Positions 57,384 to 64,000 of a stretch of 64,000 nt of DNA are shown here, in pieces; the stretch's first letter is position 1; each line of letters opens with the position of its first letter. Where the stretch lies: contig NZ_JASZYR010000012.1 in NCBI RefSeq assembly GCF_030316855.1, positions 1 through 64,000 on the forward strand. Direction: 5' to 3'. The notes under the pieces are model-generated. The model was not told the DNA's origin and did not search any database. It worked only from the letters and a program-made list of their open reading frames with translations. Source of the DNA: Variovorax sp. J22P240 (GTDB taxonomy: Bacteria > Pseudomonadota > Gammaproteobacteria > Burkholderiales > Burkholderiaceae_C). Both the position numbers and the translations under genes were made by a program.

Positions 57384-58251
57384 CGGAGCCCGTCAGGCCC
57401 GAGACGTAGTACTCGACGAAGAACGAGTAGATGAAGGCCACCGGCAACGACCCCAGCAGCGCGCCGGCCATCAGCGGGCCCCACTGGTAGACGTCGCCCT
57501 GCACCAGTTCGGTCACCACGCCCACGGGCAGCGTCTTGATCTCGGACGACGAGACGAAGGTCAGTGCGTAGATGAATTCATTCCACGACAGCGTGAAGGC
57601 GAAGATGCCGGCCGAGATCAGCCCGGGCACTGCGAGCGGCAGCACGATCTTCACGAGAATCTGCCAGCGGCTGGCACCGTCGATCAGCGCGCACTCCTCC
57701 AGCTCGGCCGGTATCGAGCGGAAGTAGCCCATCAGCAGCCAGGTGCAGAAGGGAATCAGGAAGGTCGGATAGGTCAGGATCAGCGCCAGGCGCGTGTCGA
57801 AGAGGCCGAGGTTGAAGACTACGTTCGCCAACGGAATGAACAGGATCGACGGCGGCACCAGATAGGCCAGGAAGATCGCGAGCCCGGTCTGGCGCGAGCC
57901 CCTGAAGCGCAGCCGCTCGATGGCATAGGCAGCGAACACCGACGCCGCCAGCGAGAAGAAGGTGGAGACCACGGAGACCAGCACGGTGTTCCAGAGCCAT
58001 TCCGGATAGGCAGTGTCGAAGAGCAGTTTGTGGAAGTGCGCGAGCGTCGGCCCGATCACCCAGAAGGGATTGCCTTCGCGCGACAGCAGTTCGGCTTCGG
58101 GCTTCACCGAGGTGATCGCCATCCAGTAGAACGGGAACAGCAGCACGATGAGAAACACGAGCAGCGGCAGGTACACCGTGATCGCCTTGCGCGGCACGGT
58201 CTCCAGATAGCTCATGCCGACAACGTCGATCTGGCCGGGCTTCGTGCTCAT
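57373..58251 (-). CDS. Carbohydrate ABC transporter permease, MalG/UgpE type
   Basis: Inner-membrane permease of 292 residues. The EAA loop sequence ALIDGASRWQILVKIVLPLA is diagnostic of binding-protein-dependent permeases. It has a short extra N-terminal segment (MSTKPGQIDVVGMSYLETVP) before the first helix. It pairs with the permease gene next to it (4-bp overlap) and lies last in the minus-strand transporter operon. Confidence 0.92.
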   Translation of the reverse strand: MSTKPGQIDVVGMSYLETVPRKAITVYLPLLVFLIVLLFPFYWMAITSVKPEAELLSREGNPFWVIGPTLAHFHKLLFDTAYPEWLWNTVLVSVVSTFFSLAASVFAAYAIERLRFRGSRQTGLAIFLAYLVPPSILFIPLANVVFNLGLFDTRLALILTYPTFLIPFCTWLLMGYFRSIPAELEECALIDGASRWQILVKIVLPLAVPGLISAGIFAFTLSWNEFIYALTFVSSSEIKTLPVGVVTELVQGDVYQWGPLMAGALLGSLPVAFIYSFFVEYYVSGLTGSVKE

Positions 58252-59159
58252 TTGTCAGATCCCCCCTGTTGCCACGCCCGCCGCTGGAGGCCAAAGAAGC
58301 TGAACATGATGCAGGCCAGCAGGAAAGGCACCATCGCAATCGCGATGGCCGCGCCTTCGCCCAGGGCACCGCCCGAGATGGCGCGCTGGAAGGAAAGCGT
58401 CGCCATCAAGTGCGTCGCATTGAGCGGCCCGCCGCGCGTGATGACGTAGATCAACTGGAAGTCGGTGAAGGTGAACAGCACCGAAAAAGTCATCACCACC
58501 GCGATGATCGGCGTGAGCAGCGGCATCGTCACGTGGCGGAACTGCTGCCACGGCGTCGCGCCATCGATGGCCGATGCCTCGTAGTACGACGGCGAGATGG
58601 TCTGCAGGCCCGCGAGCAAGGTGATGGCGACGAAGGGCACGCCGCGCCACACGTTGGCGGCGATGACAGCGAAGCGCGCATTCCACGGATCGCCCAGAAA
58701 GTCGATGTACTTGTCGATCAACCCCATCCTCATCAGCGCCCAGCTGATGATCGAGAACTGGGAGTCGTAGATCCACCAGAACGCGATCGCCGACAGCGCG
58801 GTGGGCACGATGTAGGGCAGAAGGATGACGGCGCGGAAGAAGGTCTTGAAGCGGATGTTCTTGTTCAGCAGCACCGCCAGCCACAAGCCGAGGAAGAACT
58901 TGAACACGCTCGCCACTGCCGTGTAGAAGAGCGTATTGAACAAGGCCAGCCGCGTGACGGCGTCGTTCCAGAGGAACTGGTAGTTCTCCAGCCCGATCCA
59001 CTCGCCCGGCCGGCCGACCTTGGCGTCGGTGAAGCCCAGCCAGGTGCCGAGCCCGAGCGGATAGGTGAGAAACAGCAGCAACAGCACCGCCGCCGGCAAC
59101 ATGAACATGAAGCCGAGGGCGTTGCGGCTGTTCTGGAGCTTGGCCAGTCGCGTGGTCAT
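58248..59159 (-). CDS. Carbohydrate ABC transporter permease, MalF/UgpA type
   Basis: Inner-membrane permease of 303 residues with six helices. MTTRLAKLQNSRNALGFMFM starts the protein; SAIDGATPWQQFRHVTMPLL is the EAA loop. The frame remains open upstream, but the ATG at 59159 gives the expected length and leaves 19 bp to the binding-protein gene. It forms the membrane pore with the permease at 57.4-58.3 kb. Confidence 0.92.
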   Translation of the reverse strand: MTTRLAKLQNSRNALGFMFMLPAAVLLLLFLTYPLGLGTWLGFTDAKVGRPGEWIGLENYQFLWNDAVTRLALFNTLFYTAVASVFKFFLGLWLAVLLNKNIRFKTFFRAVILLPYIVPTALSAIAFWWIYDSQFSIISWALMRMGLIDKYIDFLGDPWNARFAVIAANVWRGVPFVAITLLAGLQTISPSYYEASAIDGATPWQQFRHVTMPLLTPIIAVVMTFSVLFTFTDFQLIYVITRGGPLNATHLMATLSFQRAISGGALGEGAAIAIAMVPFLLACIMFSFFGLQRRAWQQGGSDK

Positions 59160-59178
59160 CGAGTCCCGTCGGAAGGCT

Positions 59179-60507
59179 TCAAACCTTGTAGTAACGCTCG
59201 GCGCGTTTTTGAGCGCGCTCCGCCGCTTCCTTGGGCGTCTTGGAGCCGCTCGCTGCCTCGGCCACCATGTTGGGAATGATGAAGTCGGCTGCAGCGCCGG
59301 CCGATGCGTAGCCCAGCTTGCCCTCGTAGCCTGCCGGACGCAGGTTCTTGACCGAGTCACGGTAGGGCGTGTTCTTCGGATCCGACGTCCAGATCGGGTT
59401 CGCCTCGTAGGCGCGCAACGGCTGCGCGACATAGCCGCCGCCCCCCTTGAGCCAGTCGTCGAACTGCGGGCGCTCCATCATGAAGCGCAGGAACTCCTTG
59501 GAGGCCTGCGGGTACTTGGTGTACTTCATGATCATCTGGTTGAAGAACAGATGCGACTCGGTCGGCACGCCCACCGGCCCGACGGGGAACACGGCGTGGT
59601 TGATGTCGGCGGCCATCTCCTTGACCTTCGGATCGGACGAGTTCTTGGCGGTGTAGTAGATCGAGATGCCGTTGTTGGTGACGCCGATCTGCCCGTCGAG
59701 GAAGGCCTTGTTGTTGTTCGGGTCCAGCCACGACAGCGTGCCGGGGATGAAGTTGGCATAGAGCTCCTTGGCGTATTCCAGTGCCTTGAGCGTCTCGGGG
59801 CTGTCGATCACCACCTTGTTGTTCTTGTCGACCAGCTTGCCGCCGAAGGACCAGATGAGCCAGTTGGTCCACACGCTGTCACCGGTCGCGTTGCCGAGCG
59901 CCATGCCGCCGGGGGTGCCCTTGTCCTTCATCGCCTTGTAGAGCTTGAGAAAGTCGTCGGTGTTCGTCGGAAACTTGTCGAAGCCTGCCGCCTTGACCAT
60001 GCTCTCGCGATAGACGATCAGCGAGCCGGATGCGCCCAGCGCCAGGCCGATCCACTTCTTGCCGTCCGGCCGCATGAACATCTCGGCAGCCGGATACCAG
60101 CCGCCGTATTTCTTGCCGAGGTATTCGGCGAGGTCTGTGACGTCGAGCAGCTTGTCCGGATACAGGTTCGCGTCGTCGTTGGTGGACAGGATGATGTCCG
60201 GGCCGGCACCGGTATTCGCTGCGACGGCCGCCTTCGGCCGCACGTCTTCCCAGCCTTCGTTGTCGACGCGCACCTCGACGCCGGTGGTCTCGGTGAACCT
60301 CTTGACGTTCGCCATGTAGGCGTCGATGTCGCCCTGCACGAAGCGGCTCCAGCGCAGCACGCGCAGCTTGGCGCCCTTCTCGGGCTTGAAAGTCAGCGTC
60401 TGGGCATTCGCCAGCGGCGAGAAGATCGCGGTGCCGACGCCGAGCGAGGCAGCGGCGGCAATCCCGGCCGAACTTTTCAGAATCTTGCGGCGATTGAAGT
60501 CACTCAT
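59179..60507 (-). CDS. Carbohydrate ABC transporter substrate-binding protein
   Basis: Periplasmic binding protein of 442 residues, family 1 extracellular type. The N-terminus FNRRKILKSSAGIAAAASLG is a twin-arginine (Tat)-like signal ending near ANA-QT. Core segments: LRVLRWSRFVQGDIDAYMAN, GPDIILSTNDDANLYPDKLL and GGMALGNATGDSVWTNWLIW. The sugar or sugar acid is unknown; the adjacent catabolic genes point to an aldonate or its parent sugar. Confidence 0.92.
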   Translation of the reverse strand: MSDFNRRKILKSSAGIAAAASLGVGTAIFSPLANAQTLTFKPEKGAKLRVLRWSRFVQGDIDAYMANVKRFTETTGVEVRVDNEGWEDVRPKAAVAANTGAGPDIILSTNDDANLYPDKLLDVTDLAEYLGKKYGGWYPAAEMFMRPDGKKWIGLALGASGSLIVYRESMVKAAGFDKFPTNTDDFLKLYKAMKDKGTPGGMALGNATGDSVWTNWLIWSFGGKLVDKNNKVVIDSPETLKALEYAKELYANFIPGTLSWLDPNNNKAFLDGQIGVTNNGISIYYTAKNSSDPKVKEMAADINHAVFPVGPVGVPTESHLFFNQMIMKYTKYPQASKEFLRFMMERPQFDDWLKGGGGYVAQPLRAYEANPIWTSDPKNTPYRDSVKNLRPAGYEGKLGYASAGAAADFIIPNMVAEAASGSKTPKEAAERAQKRAERYYKV

Positions 60508-60542
60508 TCATGTCTCCTGTTGTTGAACGGCCAGAAAGAAAC

Positions 60543-61616
60543 TCAAGCCACCAGCCGCTGGCCGGTGCCTGCGTCGAAAAGGTGCGCTCGCTGAAGGTCG
60601 GGCTGCAGGCGAATCGTGCTGCCCGGTGCGAAGTCGTAGCGCTCGCGGAAGACCGCCGAGATCTCGGCGCCTTCGTGACGGCATGCGACGAAGGTGTCCA
60701 TGCCGGTCGGTTCCAGCACGACCACTCTTGCGGGTATGCCGCCGTTGTCCGATAGGCTCAGGTGCTCGGGGCGGGTGCCATAGACGACGGGCTGGCCGTC
60801 GACGCCGCCCGCAAGCAATGGAGCATCGAGGTGCGTGCCGTCCGCCAGTTCGACCTTCGCCGCGCCGGCACTGCGCCGCAGCGTGCCCGGCAGGAAGTTC
60901 ATGGCCGGCGAGCCGATGAAGCCGGCGACGAACTGGTTGGACGGATGGTCGTACAGCTCGAGCGGGCTGCCCGTCTGCTCGATGCGGCCGTCGCGCATCA
61001 CCACGATCTTGTCGCCCATGGTCATGGCCTCGATCTGGTCGTGCGTGACGTAGATCGACGTGGTCTTCAGGCGCTGGTGTAGTTCCTTGATCTCGCTGCG
61101 CATCGCCACGCGCAGCTTGGCGTCGAGGTTGGACAACGGTTCGTCGAATAGGAAGACCTGTGGGTCGCGCACGATGGCCCGGCCCATCGCCACCCGCTGC
61201 CGCTGGCCACCCGAGAGCTGGCGCGGATAGCGCTCCAGCAGCGGCGTGAGCGCGAGGATCTCCGCCGCGCGGCCCACTTTGGCCTCAATGGTTGGCTTGT
61301 CGGTCTTTGCCAGCGCCAGTGCGAAGGCCATGTTGTCGCGCACCGTCATGTGCGGATACAGCGCGTAGTTCTGGAACACCATCGCGATGTCCCGCTCCTT
61401 CGGCGGCAGGTCGTTGACGCGCTTGTCGCCGATGCGGATTTCGCCGCCGTTGATCTCCTCCAGTCCGGCGATCATGCGCAGCAGCGTCGACTTGCCGCAA
61501 CCCGACGGGCCCACCAGCACGGTAAAGGAGCCGTCCTTGATGTCGATGTCCACCCCGTGGAGGATGGGCACATCACCGAAGTTCTTCTTGACTGCCTGGA
61601 TCGTGACACTGGCCAT
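60543..61616 (-). CDS. Carbohydrate ABC transporter ATP-binding protein, UgpC/MsmK type
   Basis: ATPase of 357 residues: Walker A GPSGCGKSTLL, signature LSGGQRQRVAMGRA, Walker B VFLFDEPLSNLD, H-loop YVTHDQIEAMT and a C-terminal TOBE/regulatory domain. The ATG at 61616 (MASVTIQAVKKNFGDV) begins the conserved domain. First gene of the transporter operon, divergent from the FadR-type regulator gene across 129 bp. Confidence 0.94.
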   Translation of the reverse strand: MASVTIQAVKKNFGDVPILHGVDIDIKDGSFTVLVGPSGCGKSTLLRMIAGLEEINGGEIRIGDKRVNDLPPKERDIAMVFQNYALYPHMTVRDNMAFALALAKTDKPTIEAKVGRAAEILALTPLLERYPRQLSGGQRQRVAMGRAIVRDPQVFLFDEPLSNLDAKLRVAMRSEIKELHQRLKTTSIYVTHDQIEAMTMGDKIVVMRDGRIEQTGSPLELYDHPSNQFVAGFIGSPAMNFLPGTLRRSAGAAKVELADGTHLDAPLLAGGVDGQPVVYGTRPEHLSLSDNGGIPARVVVLEPTGMDTFVACRHEGAEISAVFRERYDFAPGSTIRLQPDLQRAHLFDAGTGQRLVA

Positions 61617-61745
61617 GCACTGAAGTCCTGAAAGTTCGCGGGTCGACGCAACGACACGGAAGGCTCCACGTCGCAACCGCGGAGTATTGGCATTGCGACA
61701 AACCCGCGCATCAGGGCAAACCGGTACGCATTAACCCCCGTAAAT

Positions 61746-62588
61746 TTGTATGATGACCTGATAACCGAGCTCACTTCCTCCACCGCCGTCCGGACTTCGG
61801 CCCCATCCCAGCCCCTGCAGTTGATCGTCGATCGGCTGTCGGATCGGTTGGCGGCGCTGTTGAGCGCTCAGATCGAGTCCGGTACCCTGCAGCCCGGCGA
61901 TCGGCTGCCGACCGAGCAGCAACTGGCCTCGGCGCACGGCGTCTCGCGCACGGTGGTCCGCGAGGCCGTGCATCAACTCAAGTCCAAGGGAATGGTGCAG
62001 TCGCGCCAGGGCTCGGGCGTCTACGTGGCGCCGCGGCCGGTCAACCTGCCCCTGGCCTTCGACCCGACCGTGCTGACCTCCGTGCAGGCCGTCGTCCACG
62101 TGGTCGAGGTGCGGCGCGTGCTCGAAGGCGAGATCGCCGCGCTGGCCGCCGAGCGGGCCACCCGCGCGCAGATCGCGGCATTGCGCCGGGCGCTCAAGGC
62201 CATCGACGAGGCCGTGGCGGACGGCCGCGACGGCGTCGCCGAGGACCTGGCCTTCCACCGCGTGATTGGCGAATCGACCGGCAACCCGCAGTTCCGGCTG
62301 CTGCTCGGCTTCCTGGAGCAATACCTGCGCGAAGGCATGCGCATCACGCGCGGCAATGAAGCCCGGCGCATCGACTTCATGACTGCGGTGCAGGGCGAGC
62401 ACCGCGCCATCTTCGAGGCCATTGCCGCGCACGACCCCGTCGCGGCGCGACTTCGTGCAAATGAACATCTGATCCGCGGAGAGCAGCGGCTTGTCGAAGG
62501 CGGCATCATCGATGGCCGCCGTCGGCAGGCAGCGGCCAGGGCCGTGCGCGCTGCGGTCTCTTCCACCCCACGACCTCGCAAGCAATGA
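61746..62588 (+). CDS. FadR-subfamily GntR transcriptional regulator
   Basis: A 280-residue repressor-type protein: winged helix (about 35-95, GTLQPGDRLPTEQQLASAHG, VSRTVVREAVHQLKSKGMVQ) and an FCD effector domain with metal-ligand-type EDLAFHRVIGESTGNPQF. The start is TTG at 61746, inside an AT-rich TTGTATGATGACC segment that resembles operator half-sites of this family; the exact start is uncertain. Divergent placement indicates control of both the transporter and the catabolic genes. Confidence 0.85.
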   Translation: MYDDLITELTSSTAVRTSAPSQPLQLIVDRLSDRLAALLSAQIESGTLQPGDRLPTEQQLASAHGVSRTVVREAVHQLKSKGMVQSRQGSGVYVAPRPVNLPLAFDPTVLTSVQAVVHVVEVRRVLEGEIAALAAERATRAQIAALRRALKAIDEAVADGRDGVAEDLAFHRVIGESTGNPQFRLLLGFLEQYLREGMRITRGNEARRIDFMTAVQGEHRAIFEAIAAHDPVAARLRANEHLIRGEQRLVEGGIIDGRRRQAAARAVRAAVSSTPRPRKQ

Positions 62589-62598
62589 AGGAGACTCC

Positions 62599-63615
62599 AT
62601 GAAACTCATGATCACCGGGGGCGGGGGATTCGTCGGCGCGCGCCTCGCACGCGCGCTGCTGAAGCGCGGCATCTTGGCGGGCGAGCGCATCGATCGCCTC
62701 GTCCTGACCGATATCGCCCCACCGCCGGCCGACCTGCTCGCCGATGCGCGCGTCGAAGCGCGCACCGGACCCCTGCTTGCGCAGACCGACGCGCTGCGCG
62801 AAGAGCCCTTCGATGGCGTTTTCCACCTGGCGTCTGCCGTCTCCGGCGAATGCGAGCTCGATTTCGACCTGGGCCTGCGCTCGAATCTCGACAGCACGCG
62901 TGCGCTGCTCGATGCCATCCGGGCGCACGTCAATGCCGGCGGCAAAGTGCCGCGCGTGGTGTTCTCCAGTTCGGTCGCGGTGTTCGGGCCCGACCCGGCC
63001 GTGCCGCTGCCGAAGATCGTGGCCGACGACACCCTGCCCGCGCCGCAGACGTCCTACGGCACGCAGAAGCTGATCTGCGAGCACCTCATTGCCGACTACA
63101 CGCGCAAGGGCTACGTCGACGGCCGTGCCGCGCGGCTCATGACCGTGACCGTGCGCCCCGGCAGGCCGAACGGCGCAGCGTCGTCCTTCTTCAGCGGCAT
63201 CATCCGCGAGCCCTTGGCGGGCGTGGACTCGATCTGCCCCGTTTCACCCGACGTGTCGCATCCGGTGTCGTCGCCGTCGCGCACGGTCGATGGATTGATC
63301 GCCGTCTACGAATCCAGCCGCGATGCTTTCTGCGGCCGCACCGCGCTCAATCTGCCGGCGCTCAACGTGCGTGTCAGCGACATGCTCGATGCACTCGAAA
63401 AGGTGGCGGGCCCGGCCGTACGCGCCCGCGTTCGCTTCGAGCGCGACGAGCGCATCGCCGGCATCGTGGCCAACTGGCCGAGTGGCGCGTCGGCCGCACG
63501 CGCCGCGCGGCTCGGGCTGCATCCGCATGACAACTTCGCCGACATCGTCCAGCAGTACATCGACGACTGCGCGGCCCTGCCAAATGCTAGCGAGACCCTG
63601 AAGGGAATGTCCTGA
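62599..63615 (+). CDS. denD: D-erythronate dehydrogenase-like NAD-dependent epimerase/dehydratase
   Basis: Short-chain extended dehydrogenase of 338 residues, closest to DenD, which oxidises D-erythronate (or a related four-carbon acid) at C2. NAD motif GGGGFVG (7-13), FSSSVAVFGPDPAVPLPKIV, catalytic SYGTQK and the DenD-type VRPGRPNGAASSFFSGIIRE. A clear GAAGGAGACTCC ribosome site precedes the ATG. It overlaps the dehydratase gene by one base. The true substrate could be another sugar acid. Confidence 0.85.
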   Translation: MKLMITGGGGFVGARLARALLKRGILAGERIDRLVLTDIAPPPADLLADARVEARTGPLLAQTDALREEPFDGVFHLASAVSGECELDFDLGLRSNLDSTRALLDAIRAHVNAGGKVPRVVFSSSVAVFGPDPAVPLPKIVADDTLPAPQTSYGTQKLICEHLIADYTRKGYVDGRAARLMTVTVRPGRPNGAASSFFSGIIREPLAGVDSICPVSPDVSHPVSSPSRTVDGLIAVYESSRDAFCGRTALNLPALNVRVSDMLDALEKVAGPAVRARVRFERDERIAGIVANWPSGASAARAARLGLHPHDNFADIVQQYIDDCAALPNASETLKGMS

Positions 63616-64000
63616 TGAAACCCACAAGCAAGAAGACAAAGAACAAGGCCAAGAACGCACCCAAGGGCGCGCTGGCATTGCGCTCCCAAGCCTGGTTCGA
63701 CAATCCGGCCAACGCCGACATGACCGCGCTCTACCTGGAGCGCACGATGAACTTCGGCCTCGGCTTCGACGAGTTGCAGTCGGGCCGGCCGATCATCGGC
63801 ATCGCGCAGACCGGTTCGGACATCGCACCCTGCAATCGCCATCATCTGGTGCTGGCCGAGCGCACGCGCGAGGGCATTCGGGATGCGGGCGGGATCGCCT
63901 TCGAGTTTCCGATCCATCCCATCCAGGAAACCTGCAAGCGCCCCACTGCCGCGCTCGACCGCAACCTGCAATACCTGTCGCTGGTCGAAGTGCTGTACGG
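63615..64000 (+). CDS. IlvD/Edd-family sugar-acid dehydratase (cut by window end)
   Basis: The first 128 codons of an iron-sulfur dehydratase. After a Lys-rich leader (MKPTSKKTKNKAKNAPKG), the pentonate-dehydratase start LRSQAWFDNP and GRPIIGIAQTGSDIAPCNRH are visible, followed by FPIHPIQETCKRPTAALDRN. These fit the D-xylonate/L-arabonate dehydratase branch more than valine-pathway IlvD. The cluster-cysteine motifs downstream are outside the window. Coupled to denD through TGATG. Confidence 0.88.
   Translation, partial: MKPTSKKTKNKAKNAPKGALALRSQAWFDNPANADMTALYLERTMNFGLGFDELQSGRPIIGIAQTGSDIAPCNRHHLVLAERTREGIRDAGGIAFEFPIHPIQETCKRPTAALDRNLQYLSLVEVLY

Noticed and set aside
1..64000. CRISPR arrays, tRNA or rRNA genes, insertion sequences and prophage genes
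   Set aside because: No regularly spaced repeats, no cloverleaf or rRNA-like segments and no transposase or integrase motifs were seen on either strand.

Overview
The window looks like chromosomal DNA from a high-GC, motile, aerobic betaproteobacterium. The protein families and gene orders (one flgBCDEFGHIJ block divergent from flgA/flgMN, IorAB with a TRAP transporter, BMP-type nucleoside ABC genes, a DenD/IlvD sugar-acid cluster) fit Comamonadaceae, most likely a Variovorax relative. That placement is inferred from protein resemblance, not from a marker gene. I see no rRNA, tRNA, CRISPR array, insertion sequence, integrase or phage gene. No stretch longer than about 250 bases lacks a gene.

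Layout. 1-10.9 kb: flagellar and chemotaxis locus. flgBCDEFGHIJ, cheW and a truncated chemoreceptor are on the minus strand; flgA, flgM and flgN diverge on the plus strand, and flgM has a near-consensus sigma-28 promoter. 10.9-17.9 kb: housekeeping genes (zinc-type dehydrogenase, CNNM/CorC transporter, apaH, rhlE, ypfJ-type metalloprotease, dcd). 18-36 kb: purine salvage and catabolism, comprising guaD, two BMP binding proteins, an adenine-deaminase-type enzyme coupled to a Rieske oxygenase, a complete nucleoside-type ABC transporter, an AzgA-like permease, a LysR regulator and xdhAB. A glycosyltransferase/acyltransferase pair sits inside this region. 36-46.5 kb: a LysR regulator divergent from a sorbosone-dehydrogenase-like protein, a dihaem cytochrome c, iorAB, a TRAP transporter and a hotdog thioesterase, a plausible aryl-pyruvate to aryl-acetate route. 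46.5-53.4 kb: an alternative cytochrome oxidase locus (CtaG, CopD-like protein, CoxB lipoprotein, CoxA-CoxC fusion, ferric-reductase-like flavoprotein, several tiny membrane or linker ORFs) with an antisense DUF2231 gene inside it. 53.4-57.4 kb: small accessory genes. 57.4-64 kb: carbohydrate ABC transporter, FadR-type regulator, D-erythronate-dehydrogenase-like enzyme and a pentonate-type dehydratase cut by the window end.

The points most worth a second look are: (1) a ~96-bp dispersed repeat present three times, two copies of which supply the apparent start codons and N-termini of FlgI and FlgH in different reading frames; (2) a haem-copper oxidase fusion whose K-channel lysine and D-channel glutamate positions read Gln and Asp; (3) a terminator-like hairpin directly in front of a BMP-protein start codon, suggesting attenuation; (4) the Rieske oxygenase coupled to an adenine deaminase inside a purine regulon.
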